DNA from: Anabaena lutea FACHB-196
Lineage (GTDB): Bacteria > Cyanobacteriota > Cyanobacteriia > Cyanobacteriales > Nostocaceae
Assembly (NCBI RefSeq): GCF_014698305.1
Contig: NZ_JACJST010000024.1
Location: forward strand, 37,595-101,594
Direction of reading: 5' to 3'
Length of the DNA: 64,000 nt
The first letter of the stretch is position 1. Every line of letters begins with the position of its first letter. The notes beneath the pieces were generated by a model. That model had not been told where the DNA came from. It made no database searches and saw nothing but the letters and a program-made list of their open reading frames with translations. A program made the translations under genes and the position numbers. Shown here piece by piece: positions 34,619 through 44,225 of the stretch.

Positions 34619-35050
34619 ATGCTATACCTAGCCCAAGTACGTAAAAACGAATTTTTAGACCAGTATCAATTACACTTATTAGCAAGTCAGGAAACTGAAT
34701 ATTGTTGGTCAATGATTTCCGAAGAGGCGTTTATTCTCCTGGGAAAAGAAAACACATTGAGTGAAAAAATGCTGGTGTTAGTAGAGCTTTCCCCTACAGG
34801 TGAAGTTGAAAGAATTGAAGATGCTACCAGTTGGATACTGAATGTAGTGCAAACCTACCTCACAACTGGTATTACTCCAGAGTTTTTACAACAGGAAGCA
34901 GATAAAGCGGAAAATTGGCGACAATCTCTAACATTGCAAAACCAGGATTTAGCACGTCGTTCCTTGGAATTAGAAGCTCGTCGTGAACAAATTCAAGCTT
35001 TAGAAGAAAGTATTAACCGGGAAAAAACAGATCAACAAGGTAATTCGTAA
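34619..35050 (+). CDS. Conserved cyanobacterial protein of unknown function
   Basis: The product has 143 residues from the ATG at 34619. The frame runs upstream into tandem repeats, and I exclude that part. The N-terminal domain (MLYLAQVRKNEFLDQYQLHLLASQETEYCW, quoted in part) is mixed alpha/beta. The C-terminal 55 residues (LQQEADKAENWRQSLTLQNQDLARRSLELEARREQIQ) form a charged coiled coil. No catalytic residues or signal are seen. It may assemble through the coiled coil. It lies directly after valS, with a palindrome behind it. Confidence 0.7.
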   Translation: MLYLAQVRKNEFLDQYQLHLLASQETEYCWSMISEEAFILLGKENTLSEKMLVLVELSPTGEVERIEDATSWILNVVQTYLTTGITPEFLQQEADKAENWRQSLTLQNQDLARRSLELEARREQIQALEESINREKTDQQGNS

Positions 35051-35097
35051 TATTTCCTTTCCTCTGGCATATGAGTAGACAAAAGTGTGATATTTTG

Positions 35098-35133
35098 AAA
35101 TTGAGTTGGTAGCGATCGCTACCAACTCAATTT
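35098..35133. repeat. 36-base perfect palindrome centred on HIP1
   Basis: The two arms (AAATTGAGTTGGTAGCGA and its exact complement) meet at a GCGATCGC core. The hairpin has an 18-bp stem and is followed by TATCCTTTAGC, not a clean T tract. It separates two same-strand genes and could act as a terminator or processing site. Confidence 0.7.
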
Positions 35134-35160
35134 ATCCTTTAGCTTTTTCTAGTAAGTCTT

Positions 35161-36069
35161 ATGTACGCAAATAAATATGGAAAAACAATAAAACTTTTTT
35201 TGATGGATTCAGATCCGGATGGAAGGATAGTCTGCGAACTATCTAATTGGACAGGAAAAGCTTACAGAATTCCCAGAGGCAAAGTCAAAGATTGCTCTGA
35301 CAGAGAAGACCTTAGAAGCACCGCAGTTTACTTATTATTTGGAAAACCTGAGACATCTACTGATAAAGCTAAAGTTTATATTGGTGAGGCTGAAAATGCT
35401 TATTCTAGACTTGTTACCCATGTATCAGAAAAAGAATTTTGGAATGAAGCAGTCGTATTCATTAGTAAAGATGAAAACCTTAATAAAGCACATATAAAAT
35501 ACCTAGAGTCAAGATTGTTTGAAATCGCAAATACGGCATCTAGATATGATATAGAAAACAGCAATACTCCAACAAAAAGTTCTATTTCAGAGTCTGATCA
35601 AGCAGAAATGGAAGAATTTATTGAGTATATCAAAATTCTCATAAATACGATGGGTTTTAAAGTTTTTGAGTCGATTATAAAGCAAGAGCCATTCAGTGAT
35701 AATGATGATGAAAAACTATACATAAAGGCAGCTAGAGGTGCTAACGCAGAAGGTAAAAGAACATCAGATGGATTTGTTGTTTTTCGCAACTCTGAGATTG
35801 CGGCTGATACTGTTAAACATTATAGTGAAAGAGGACTTGATAAACTGAGGAATGAACTTATCGAGAATAAAATTATCGTTAAATCAGATGACAAACTTGT
35901 TTTTCAATCGGATTATTTGTTTAATAGCCCATCAGCAGCAGCAAAGGTAATAATGGGGCGTAGTGCAAACGGACTGTTGGAATGGAAAGACTTTTTCGGT
36001 AAAGCGTTAGGCGACATTGAGAAGCAAGAAATATCAACCGCTAATAAACAAATCCAGCCCAAAGGTTAG
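35161..36069 (+). CDS. GIY-YIG nuclease family protein with DUF4357
   Basis: This 302-residue protein has an N-terminal GIY-YIG nuclease-type unit: TAVYLLFGKPE (GIY position) and KVYIGEAENAYSRLVTHV (YIG position), then a helical segment. A C-terminal DUF4357-type region carries RGANAEGKRTSDGFVVFRNSEIA. The combination occurs in cyanobacteria and other bacteria, often near restriction-modification genes, and it may cut or bind modified DNA. Here it is alone, with a ParDE pair 115 bases downstream. Confidence 0.85.
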   Translation: MYANKYGKTIKLFLMDSDPDGRIVCELSNWTGKAYRIPRGKVKDCSDREDLRSTAVYLLFGKPETSTDKAKVYIGEAENAYSRLVTHVSEKEFWNEAVVFISKDENLNKAHIKYLESRLFEIANTASRYDIENSNTPTKSSISESDQAEMEEFIEYIKILINTMGFKVFESIIKQEPFSDNDDEKLYIKAARGANAEGKRTSDGFVVFRNSEIAADTVKHYSERGLDKLRNELIENKIIVKSDDKLVFQSDYLFNSPSAAAKVIMGRSANGLLEWKDFFGKALGDIEKQEISTANKQIQPKG

Positions 36070-36183
36070 TGTGATCGCCGCTTTTGTAAGGTGCGTTAGC
36101 GATCGCAGCACTAATACAGCTATATTTAGAACTATGACCCCTTCTTTCAAATCCTAACGAATAGCCTCAAGTACTGAATAGAT

Positions 36184-36474
36184 ATGCAAATCACTCTTAG
36201 TTCACAGCAGAGCCAAATTCTTGAATCCCTCTCGCAGCAGGGTGGGTATGCTTCTCTAGAAGATGCAATTGACACAGCTCTTATTCTACTTGCTGACGAG
36301 ATCATACAACAAGATTCAGACGAAACTCCAGAATACCTAGCTTGGGTCGAACAAACACGACTAAAGATCGAAGAAGGTGTACAGGCATCAGAGCGAGGTG
36401 ATGTTTTAGATGCAGATGTGGTACTAGCTCGATTACGCAATAAGGTGGAAGCAGCCAAAGCCGCCTTAGCATGA
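36184..36474 (+). CDS. ParD-type antitoxin (ribbon-helix-helix)
   Basis: The N-terminus of this 96-residue protein (MQITLSSQQSQILESLSQQGGYASLEDAIDTALILL) is a short ribbon-helix-helix DNA-binding unit, and the charged C-terminal tail should wrap the toxin. Its stop overlaps the toxin ATG by four bases (ATGA), the usual ParDE order. It is likely to repress its own promoter between 36070 and 36183. Confidence 0.88.
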   Translation: MQITLSSQQSQILESLSQQGGYASLEDAIDTALILLADEIIQQDSDETPEYLAWVEQTRLKIEEGVQASERGDVLDADVVLARLRNKVEAAKAALA

Positions 36475-36767
36475 AGTATTTACGGATTACGGCGACCGCC
36501 AGCCGAGACTTGGAAGCAATTTCTGATTATTTTCTGGAGATAAGCGTGGATGCTGGCGATCGCTTCGTACAAACATTCAACCAAAAGTGCCAACACCTTG
36601 CACGTTTTCCATATATCGGTAAGTCCTACGCTCGACTAAGACCTGGTTTACGAGGACTTTTGATGATGGATTACATCGTCTTTTATCAAGTTCTTGAGGA
36701 TAATGTCGAAATTCTGCGTGTTGTCAGTGGATATCGTGATTTGCAGAGTGTTTTTCCTAATAACTGA
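36471..36767 (+). CDS. ParE/RelE-superfamily toxin
   Basis: This 98-residue protein starts MKYLRITATASRDLEAISDYF, then has FNQKCQHLARFPYIGKSYARLRPGLRGLLMMDYIVFYQVLEDNVEILRVVSGYRD. The last part, VEILRVVSGYRD, is the conserved C-terminal strand of ParE toxins. ParE proteins poison DNA gyrase; RelE relatives cleave mRNA. Which one applies cannot be decided here. Confidence 0.88.
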   Translation: MKYLRITATASRDLEAISDYFLEISVDAGDRFVQTFNQKCQHLARFPYIGKSYARLRPGLRGLLMMDYIVFYQVLEDNVEILRVVSGYRDLQSVFPNN

Positions 36768-36918
36768 GTGTTATCATGTCCACTCTAGAGTATGCGTGTA
36801 AGAATGAGAAAAAACTAATTTTTTTATTCATAATTTTGAATACTGAATTGGTGTTCTAGGAGATGGGAGAAACTTTGATGAATCCCTAACCCCCAATCTC
36901 CATTACCAATTACCTATT

Positions 36919-38910
36919 TTATTCTGATGCTAATAATTGGCGAATTAACCTTGTGACAGCTTTTTCTGTAAAGCGATTAGCAATTTGTTGACCTAAATGA
37001 TGCACTCTTGGGTTAACAATTATCTGAGCTACCTGAGGAGCAAGTTGAGCAGGATCAAATCCCTTTGTTTGTCGAAGAATACCAAAAATGCGTCTGATAT
37101 TATCTAAGGTTTGTTGTTGTTCTAATGTAGCACCGGGCATTTCATTAACTGCTGTCAAACCTACCCTTTCTCTGAGTACATAAGTAAAATTATGCATGGC
37201 ATTTTTGCTGAGAGCATCAATTCCGTTGACAAACTCATCGACCAACCTGTCACGAATAAATGCACCTCGTTCCGAAGACAGAAACTCGACTCCTTGATTT
37301 AATACTAAGTTTAAATCGTATTCTTGATTTTTCCTGGCATTTGTTAACAAGTTTTCTAGGCGATTCCAACGGAATTTTCCATCTTTAAATAGTAACTCTT
37401 GCAATGATGTTCTTAATTCATCTGCTGGATCTGTTAACAGGCGTTTAGAAACGTAAGGATAAGCTTCACTGAGAACTTTGAAATCAGGATCGATATAAAT
37501 AGCAATACCTTCCAAAGTCACTAAAGAACGAATAATTAAAGCATAGTAGGGAGGTACGCGGAAAGGATACTCATACATTAAAGCTGATAAATCATCGGTG
37601 ATGCTTTTAATGTTGAGTTCGGCTACAGTTGCACCTTGGGCGTTAGCAAATACTCTGGAAAACGCCGGGATAATTGGTGTTAAGTCTGTTTCTGGGGTGA
37701 GAAATTCTAATTTAACGTAGTCTTGTGCTAATGAGTCAAAGTCACGGTTAACGACGTGGACTATCGCTTCAATTAAACCATAGCGCTGTGGTGGCTTAAT
37801 TTCACTCATCATCCCAAAGTCAAGATAAGCCAATTTACCATCAAAGGTGGCTAACAAATTGCCAGGGTGGGGGTCAGCATGGAAAAACCCATGTTCTAAT
37901 AATTGACGCAGGGAACACTGTACACCTACTTCAATGAGATAACGGGCGTTTATGCCTAGTTCCTGAAGTTCTTGTGCTTGGGTTAATTTAATGCCATTAA
38001 TCCACTCCATCGTCAACACACGACGATTGGTGTATTCCCAGTAAATTTTCGGTACATATATGTCTTGCATATGACCGTATAATTTAAAAAAGCGTTCAGC
38101 ATTTTTGCCTTCGTGGATATAATCCATTTCTTCAAAAATGCGATCGCCCAATTCATCCAAAATCCCGACTAAATCACTCCGTACCCGTTTGACTTTTCTC
38201 TGCACCAAACCAGCCAAAAAGCGCAAAATATACAAGTCAATAGTGATACTTTCTCGCAAATCTGGACGCTGGACTTTAATCGCCACTTCTTCCCCAGTTT
38301 TTAGCTTACCTTTATAAACTTGTCCCAAGGAAGCTGCCGCAATTGGCTCGATGGAAATTTCCGCGTAAATATTCTCTGGGGTTGCTCCTAGCTCTTCTTC
38401 GATAAACTGGTAAGCTATTTCGTTAGCAAAAGGTGGTAATTGATCTTGTAGTTTAGTTAATTCTTCCAGATACACCGGAGGAACTAAATCCGGCCTAGTA
38501 GACAAAGCCTGTCCAATTTTGATGTAAGCAGGCCCCAATTTTGTCAGCAAAGTTCGTAATTCAATGGCTCGTCGGCTATCATTTTTGACGACAATTCCCC
38601 GTTTCTTATCCCACCATATTCCCAAAACAAAGGACAAGATTGGTTGTAAAACTGCCAAAATCCGCCGAAAAACCTGCCAAGGTTTGTCTTTGTAATAGGA
38701 TCGGATCTCTTCAGGATCATAAAGCAGCATCTCTGGTTCAGCTTTAGCTGTAGCTAGGATTGTCTGTTCTGGCGATGCTGAAAATTGTGGCGAATTGTTA
38801 ACCAAGGTTTGTGTAACATTTTCTGGTACTACTTCAATCACGGACAATTCGCCTGCGTGACTGTCCTCCGGACTTGATGGGTAACTAGGGGGAAGTGTCT
38901 TAACTATCAT
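36919..38910 (-). CDS. ABC1/UbiB (AarF) family atypical kinase
   Basis: I start at MIVKTLPPSYP (38910). The frame extends 24 codons upstream without family support. The 663-residue product contains the KxGQ motif (IKIGQALSTRPDLVP), AAASLGQVYKGKLKTGEEVAIKVQRP (the Ala-rich loop that replaces the glycine-rich loop, and the catalytic Lys), and FFHADPHPGNLL with YLDFGMM for Asp/metal binding. A hydrophobic FVLGIWWDKK lies early. In cyanobacteria and plastids these ABC1K proteins regulate plastoquinone, tocopherol and thylakoid lipid metabolism. The specific substrate is unknown. Confidence 0.93.
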   Translation of the reverse strand: MIVKTLPPSYPSSPEDSHAGELSVIEVVPENVTQTLVNNSPQFSASPEQTILATAKAEPEMLLYDPEEIRSYYKDKPWQVFRRILAVLQPILSFVLGIWWDKKRGIVVKNDSRRAIELRTLLTKLGPAYIKIGQALSTRPDLVPPVYLEELTKLQDQLPPFANEIAYQFIEEELGATPENIYAEISIEPIAAASLGQVYKGKLKTGEEVAIKVQRPDLRESITIDLYILRFLAGLVQRKVKRVRSDLVGILDELGDRIFEEMDYIHEGKNAERFFKLYGHMQDIYVPKIYWEYTNRRVLTMEWINGIKLTQAQELQELGINARYLIEVGVQCSLRQLLEHGFFHADPHPGNLLATFDGKLAYLDFGMMSEIKPPQRYGLIEAIVHVVNRDFDSLAQDYVKLEFLTPETDLTPIIPAFSRVFANAQGATVAELNIKSITDDLSALMYEYPFRVPPYYALIIRSLVTLEGIAIYIDPDFKVLSEAYPYVSKRLLTDPADELRTSLQELLFKDGKFRWNRLENLLTNARKNQEYDLNLVLNQGVEFLSSERGAFIRDRLVDEFVNGIDALSKNAMHNFTYVLRERVGLTAVNEMPGATLEQQQTLDNIRRIFGILRQTKGFDPAQLAPQVAQIIVNPRVHHLGQQIANRFTEKAVTRLIRQLLASE

Positions 38911-39451
38911 GAAGAAAGCCACCGAGTTTATGAACGTTGTTAAGTATTGTAACAATATATTGCCATTTCCGCATATCCCCAACAGGTAGAAACCGGAATC
39001 GGAAATTGGGATTATTTTTTGATCAGAAGACGTTAAAACTCTTATATTGCAAGTATTATAGCCTTTTTTCTCTTCAGTCTATTTATACTAAATTGAAAAA
39101 TGATTGTGACAGATGGATAGCCCGAAACCATTACCTGTCTGTGTTTCACAATCTAAAATCGTACAAACGGGAGCGGTTTGCGCTTCTGCAACATAAGAAA
39201 GAAACACAACTATTACCTCTTTCCTCCTTTCTGTCACCTGTTAAGAGTCACCTGCTATACCTCCTGTAACTTGCAATCTGCTGTAATATCCCAAATTCAA
39301 AATAAGTACTTAAGCAAACAAAAAACAGGACTTACTGTAAGTGTAAATCCTGACAAGTTTCGATATCGATTTCAGAAATGATTTTTGCTCAAATAAATCA
39401 TTCCGTAAAACAGGCAAGATGCCTGTCACATAACCTTTTTGATTTATAAGT
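38911..39451. other. Intergenic region without recognised features
   Basis: Several frames are open here, but none has a ribosome site or recognisable product. No repeat or stable hairpin was found. A GGACTTACTGTAAGTGTAAATCC segment near 39330 is partly palindromic. Confidence 0.35.
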
Positions 39452-39922
39452 TTATGGCTTCTTCACAGGTGTAACTGTTGCTTCTACCTTAACGGTTTTC
39501 ACACCTTTGACTTCCTTAACCAAAGTTTCAGCTTTTTTGAGTTCTTCCTTAGAAGTAGCTGCACCTTTGAGGATAATTTCACCTTCTTTATTCTCTACTT
39601 CCAACTTATTGCTAGGTAAAGCTGCTTTTAACTTTTTGCTAACTTCGGTTTCCAAGTCGCTGGTAGCGTTGGTAGCCCCAGGAGTAATTTTTGTGCCAGG
39701 AGTAATTTTTGTAGTTGTGTTTCCTGGTGTGGTTGTAGCTTCTGGTGTAGGTTGAGCAGTTTTATCTGTGGTTTGTGTAGTTTCAGATGCAGGTTTTGCT
39801 GGTACTGAAGGGGATTCATTGGTTGTACCAGGAACTTCTGAACCAGTTTTAGGAGCTTCTTGGCAACCAAAAACGCCCGCTACTAAAATGCCACTAACGA
39901 GAAAAGGAATTAGTTTTTTCAT
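39452..39922 (-). CDS. BON-domain lipoprotein
   Basis: The product starts MKKLIPFLVSGILVAGVFGC, a lipoprotein signal with Cys after VFG, so it is anchored in a membrane facing the periplasm. GGAG lies seven bases before the ATG at 39922, which decides the start against an upstream ATG at 40006. A Thr/Pro-rich linker follows, with a repeated GTKITPG motif. The C-terminal BON domain (LETEVSKKLKAALPSNKLEVENKEGEIILKGAATSKEELKKAETL, in part) ends KTVKVEATV. BON domains bind lipids or phospholipid surfaces. Confidence 0.88.
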   Translation of the reverse strand: MKKLIPFLVSGILVAGVFGCQEAPKTGSEVPGTTNESPSVPAKPASETTQTTDKTAQPTPEATTTPGNTTTKITPGTKITPGATNATSDLETEVSKKLKAALPSNKLEVENKEGEIILKGAATSKEELKKAETLVKEVKGVKTVKVEATVTPVKKP

Positions 39923-40489
39923 GTTTATCTCCCAATTGAGTACTTGAAGCGATTTACTGATTGTGTGATGCCCAGGAGCGAATCTTAAAACAGAAATTAA
40001 ACACAAGAAAAAATTAGTGCTTAAGCAAGCACAGGATTTGCAGAAAATTGAAACTAGGACAACTTCTGTCGGCTCAAATCCATTAGCCTATACTGACAAG
40101 TGCCAATTCAATTTTCTGGATGGTTACAGACTTGTGGGGACTGGTATTTGCCTAAAGACTCTCTATTGACATGAGTTAGAGTCTTAGCCGCTTTTTAAGG
40201 GTAGATCATGCTGTCCCACATAGGTCACTTGATGTTATCAGATTTGGAGCAGTTTGAAGCATCTTCCATGACAATTTTATAAATTGTGGGGTGATAGGGG
40301 AAGAGGTAATTGGCTGACTTCATGCTCCCCTCTGCTTGATAATTATCAATCCAGGGGAAATTTCGCCTTAATTGTTCGGTTCTACGACTGTCATTAGTAC
40401 AGAAATCACTATAACCTCGTAAGTATGTAGTGCAATGTCTGCTTTAGCTGCTGTCAGACGCTATTGAATCAACGAAGGGGTGAAAACCT
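39923..40489. other. Intergenic region upstream of the histidine kinase
   Basis: The 567 bases contain no supported gene. Two divergent promoters (lipoprotein and kinase) must lie within, but I can assign no operator. Confidence 0.35.
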
Positions 40490-41998
40490 GTGTACGAATG
40501 GATCTTGCCAAGTTTGAGGGAAGTTTTAGCCCAGAGCCAATCAAGTATGGCTGATTGTTCATCTGCCAAAGCCGAGCAGCAATGGCGCATCAGTTTGGCA
40601 GCTACAGAACATCTACTACACAATTCTTTAGCAACAACTTCGCCTGACATCACTCAAGGTTTAGTTTTAACTGCACCAGCACCCTTATTTAGTCAACCAA
40701 AACTGACTCAAAGTTTACAAACAGTAACTTTTACAGCAAAACCTTTTAATCCATTGGCTTTGATGCCCTTTCACATCTCACCAGCAATGGCGGGGAGTGT
40801 AGTAGCACCAGAAGTGATGTCTTCTCTCCCAAACGCTACGCGAGTGAGGGGCTGCGGTTACGAACCTGATGAAATCAATCCTGATGAATCTATCTTACCT
40901 TTATTACCTGCTGATCCTCTAGGATCAGAGCGATTTTGCTTGGTATTCACAGAAAAATTTAGATTAGTTCTGGTTTTGTCAGAACACAAAAGCGGTAAAA
41001 AAGAATTTTTATTTTCCTTTGAACCAGAGGTAGTGCAGCAGGCTTGGCGATCGCTCGGCGCTAGGGTAATCTTGACTAATCCAGAGTTATTCGCTGAGTT
41101 AGACGTTTTAGTCGAAAAGTACGCCCCAGTTGCACCAAACTATCAGACTATAATTCAATTTAGCCAGTTGCTGCTTCAGGAATTAGAGGAGCCAGAAGCG
41201 GATAAAGTTACACATACTCCTCCTATTTCCCCACCTCAGCATATTCCTGTTTCCCCGTCAGCAAAACCATCTTCTCGCCCAGATGTAGAATTACTACAAG
41301 CCTTTGCTCACGAAGTCCGCACCCCACTGACAACAATTCGCACTTTGACTCGGTTGCTACTCAAGCGAAAGGATTTACCTAATACTGTAATTAATCGCTT
41401 AGGAGTTATTGATCATGAATGTACTGAGCAAATTGATCGTATGGAGTTGTTGTTTAAAGCAGCTGAATTAGAAACTTGTGCGGCAGCTAAATCTGCGAAT
41501 ACACAACTAACGCCCATGTCTCTAGATCAAGTATTGCAGCAAAGTATCCCTCGTTGGCAACAAGCAGCAACTCGACGAAATTTAACTTTAGATGTGGCTT
41601 TACCTCAGCAGTTGCCAACGGTGGTAAGTAATCCTGCTATGCTAGACCGGGTACTGACTGGCTTAATGGAAAATTTTACCCGTAGTTTACCTCCCGGTAG
41701 TTCTATTCAAGTTCAGGTTAGTCCCGCAGGTGATCAACTCAAGTTACAATTATCTCCTCAATTGGATTGTCACGATTCAAGCAGAACTGCAACACTACCA
41801 ATTCGTAAATCTTTAGGTCAGTTATTAATGTTCCAACCGGAAACAGGAACAATTAGTTTAAATATTGCGGCAACTAAGCATCTGTTTCAAGCGATTGGTG
41901 GTAAGTTGATTGTGCGTCAGAGTCCTCAATATGGGGAAGTGCTGACGATTTTCTTACCTTTAGAAGTTAGTAAGAACGAAAAAGTAAAAATTAAATAA
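40490..41998 (+). CDS. Divergent sensor histidine kinase
   Basis: This 502-residue protein from a GTG (GGGGTG before it) has a long unrecognised sensor half (1-255). The HisKA dimerisation domain follows with phospho-His in LLQAFAHEVRTPLTTIRTLTR. The ATPase region has an N-box-like LDRVLTGLMENFTRSLPPGSS, but the DxGxG glycine loop is not visible, so ATP binding may be weak. Its closing strands, KHLFQAIGGKLIVRQSPQYGEVLTIFLPL, are normal. No TM segment is present, so it should be cytoplasmic. Codons encoding SLPNATRVRGCGYE (about 40824-40860) come from a dispersed repeat inserted in frame. Confidence 0.85.
   Translation: MYEWILPSLREVLAQSQSSMADCSSAKAEQQWRISLAATEHLLHNSLATTSPDITQGLVLTAPAPLFSQPKLTQSLQTVTFTAKPFNPLALMPFHISPAMAGSVVAPEVMSSLPNATRVRGCGYEPDEINPDESILPLLPADPLGSERFCLVFTEKFRLVLVLSEHKSGKKEFLFSFEPEVVQQAWRSLGARVILTNPELFAELDVLVEKYAPVAPNYQTIIQFSQLLLQELEEPEADKVTHTPPISPPQHIPVSPSAKPSSRPDVELLQAFAHEVRTPLTTIRTLTRLLLKRKDLPNTVINRLGVIDHECTEQIDRMELLFKAAELETCAAAKSANTQLTPMSLDQVLQQSIPRWQQAATRRNLTLDVALPQQLPTVVSNPAMLDRVLTGLMENFTRSLPPGSSIQVQVSPAGDQLKLQLSPQLDCHDSSRTATLPIRKSLGQLLMFQPETGTISLNIAATKHLFQAIGGKLIVRQSPQYGEVLTIFLPLEVSKNEKVKIK
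40824..40860. repeat. Dispersed repeat copy inside the histidine kinase gene
   Basis: AAACGCTACGCGAGTGAGGG matches the CG-rich palindromic repeat family seen at 7795 and 15952. It adds about twelve residues without breaking the frame. Confidence 0.6.
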
Positions 41999-42096
41999 TT
42001 TGGCTTTGCCAATAAAATATTCTATAGGAATCATAAATGATATTTGAAAAAATTTAAGTAGTGTAGGGTGAGCAATGCCTACGTATATTTCAAAAA

Positions 42097-42336
42097 TCAA
42101 ATATTAATTCTATATACATCATCAATTTCTACAAGTTTTTGCCGAGATGATAAACCTGACTTGATTCTGATATAGGATTTAGGTACATCAAACTTTTCTG
42201 CTAATAGCTTAATTAACTCTTCATTGGCTTGACCATCAACTGGTGGTGATTTTAAATTAACAATTAAACTACCATCTTCTGCCTCTACAATTTTCTGCTG
42301 TTGGGAATTTGGTTTAACTTTCACTTTTTTTTGCAT
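42097..42336 (-). CDS. DUF167 (YggU) family protein
   Basis: This 79-residue protein has the family pattern [12 protein letters not shown] then [26 protein letters not shown] and [16 protein letters not shown]. Known structures are small alpha/beta folds without an assigned enzyme. It follows the FGGY kinase gene on the same strand, with only eight bases between them, so it is likely co-transcribed. Confidence 0.93.
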   Translation of the reverse strand: MQKKVKVKPNSQQQKIVEAEDGSLIVNLKSPPVDGQANEELIKLLAEKFDVPKSYIRIKSGLSSRQKLVEIDDVYRINI

Positions 42337-42344
42337 AATACAAA

Positions 42345-43622
42345 TTATAGCGATCCTACTAAATAAGAAGTTCCTAATTTATGCATTGCCAAAAGCGCCG
42401 TCCCATAAGCTGCTTCTGTGTTTGTAGAGGCAGTAACAGGAACTTTTAAATATCTACCTCTAATACCCATCCAAGCAGAATTCGCTGCTCCACCACCAGC
42501 AGTATAAACGCGAGTTAATTGGTCAGCACCTAGCTGTTGTAATAATTCATAACCTTGCGTTTCTATCCGCGCCATACTTTCTAACAAGCCATGTAAAAAC
42601 TCTCCAGGATTGTCTGGACGTGGTTCTAGTCTTGGAAGTAGTTGGGGATCATTAATGGGAAAGCGATCGCCTTCCTTCAACAAGGGATAATAATCTAATT
42701 TACTCGGTTTTGATACATCAATATTCCGACTTAAGCTGACTAATTCCTCATCAGTGAAAAAATTCTTTAACACTGCACCACCAGTATTAGAAGCACCCCC
42801 AGTCAGCCACAAATCACCTAAACGATGGCTATAAATTCCATATCGCGCATCTTCTACACGGGTACGGCTCAAAAGTTTGAGTACCAAAGTGGAACCTAAA
42901 GAAGTTACTGCTTCCCCCGGCAATTTTGCCCCACTAGCCAGAAAAGCCGCAATGCTATCAGTTGTCCCTGCACACACCAAACAATCACGCCGTAAACCTA
43001 ATTTAGAGGCAATTTCTGGACGTAATTCGCCAATGGGAGTACCAGGTGCTAAAACCTGCGGTAACTGAATCGGAATTTGCAATTTTTCCAGCCATTGTGG
43101 ATATTGCAACTTTTCCACGTCATAACCCAGCTTTAAAGCGTTGTGATAATCGCTGATGCCTAATTGTCCATGCAGTAGAAAAGCCAACCAATCGGCTTGA
43201 TGTAGTAAATATCTAGCTTGGTGAAAAGAAGGTAATTGCTGCATCCACAAAAGTTTGGCAAGACTGGAAGTTGCACTCAATACGGTATGGTTGGGTGGTG
43301 CAATGTTGATCAAATCCTTTAACACCATTGATCCTCGTGCATCGTTGTACAACAATGGCGCATCTACAGGCTCACCAGTGGCATCTGTGAGCAAGATTGT
43401 GGAAGAAGTACCGTTGATTGCGATCGCCCCAATTTGTCGCCCCAATTCCCCTGGGATTGCTGCTAACAGCGTCCATAACGCGTTTTCCCAACAAGTTACC
43501 CAGTCAGCATCAGTCGCCATTTCCCAGGGATGACGCATCTGGGACAAAATCCTAGCTTCATCATCAATCACAACTCCCCGTGCGCCAGAAGTACCAAAGT
43601 CAATACCCAAGTATAAAACCAT
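42345..43622 (-). CDS. FGGY-family carbohydrate kinase
   Basis: This 425-residue kinase opens with [16 protein letters not shown], the phosphate-1 loop, followed by [25 protein letters not shown] and the second-domain [16 protein letters not shown] and [13 protein letters not shown]. The shape resembles the cyanobacterial/plant group (SePSK, AtXK-1) reported to phosphorylate D-ribulose, and not classical xylulokinase. The substrate call is by analogy. The gene heads a two-gene unit with the DUF167 gene. Confidence 0.88.
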   Translation of the reverse strand: MVLYLGIDFGTSGARGVVIDDEARILSQMRHPWEMATDADWVTCWENALWTLLAAIPGELGRQIGAIAINGTSSTILLTDATGEPVDAPLLYNDARGSMVLKDLINIAPPNHTVLSATSSLAKLLWMQQLPSFHQARYLLHQADWLAFLLHGQLGISDYHNALKLGYDVEKLQYPQWLEKLQIPIQLPQVLAPGTPIGELRPEIASKLGLRRDCLVCAGTTDSIAAFLASGAKLPGEAVTSLGSTLVLKLLSRTRVEDARYGIYSHRLGDLWLTGGASNTGGAVLKNFFTDEELVSLSRNIDVSKPSKLDYYPLLKEGDRFPINDPQLLPRLEPRPDNPGEFLHGLLESMARIETQGYELLQQLGADQLTRVYTAGGGAANSAWMGIRGRYLKVPVTASTNTEAAYGTALLAMHKLGTSYLVGSL

Positions 43623-43674
43623 AAATTTACCTGTTTACCAGTTCATGAAGTAGAAGCAGGGCGCAGTAGATAAT

Positions 43675-43775
43675 TATTTCTCCGCGTCCCCGCGTCTTCC
43701 TCTCCCCGCGTCTTCCTCTCCCCGTCTCCCCATCTCCCCATCTCCGTGTCTCCGCGTCTCCCCATCATGGTTTTT
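43675..43775. repeat. CG-rich short tandem repeat block
   Basis: GCGTCTTCCTCTCCCC and CCCCATCTC-type units are repeated several times upstream of psaM. Confidence 0.75.
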
Positions 43776-43874
43776 GTTGCATCTTGTAACAAGATATTCC
43801 CCAATCTTGGCAAAACAGTGAAAAGTAGTAAACGAAGGTTATTCATCTAGTTTGACGTTAGGAGGGTTTCCACC

Positions 43875-43970
43875 ATGCCTATATCTGATACTCAAGTGTA
43901 CATCGCTCTAGCTGTGGCTCTAATTCCAGGCATTCTCGCTTGGCGTTTAGCTACTGAACTTTACAAATAA
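43875..43970 (+). CDS. psaM: Photosystem I reaction centre subunit XII (PsaM)
   Basis: This is a 31-codon gene too short for most gene finders. The product starts [19 protein letters not shown] and ends [12 protein letters not shown] single TM helix is followed by the RLATELYK tail that identifies PsaM, a small subunit at the PsaA/PsaB interface of photosystem I trimers. AGGAGG stands eight bases before the ATG. No other gene is near enough for an operon. Confidence 0.95.
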   Translation: MPISDTQVYIALAVALIPGILAWRLATELYK

Positions 43971-44225
43971 AGCCCAGATGTGACACGTTCACAAGACTAA
44001 TCACCTTGGCAGTAGAGGGTACATTTTCCAAAAGCTTGGGGCTTTAAGCTGTGAGCTAAGTTGGCGAAATGTACCTGTATACGCCAGGTAATTTTTGTTT
44101 AATCATGTAACACTGGTAGAAATTTACAAAAAATGGAGTAATATGGCAGCTAAATCAAGCCGCAATTAGCGCCAGTTTGCTTTTGACGGTGCTTCCCTTC
44201 AACCAGCGAGGCTACTTTTAGCATC

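Noticed and set aside
38937..39381. Overlapping + strand frames beside the ABC1 kinase gene
   Set aside because: They have no ribosome site and random-looking composition rich in Leu, Cys and Tyr. The first overlaps the real kinase gene.
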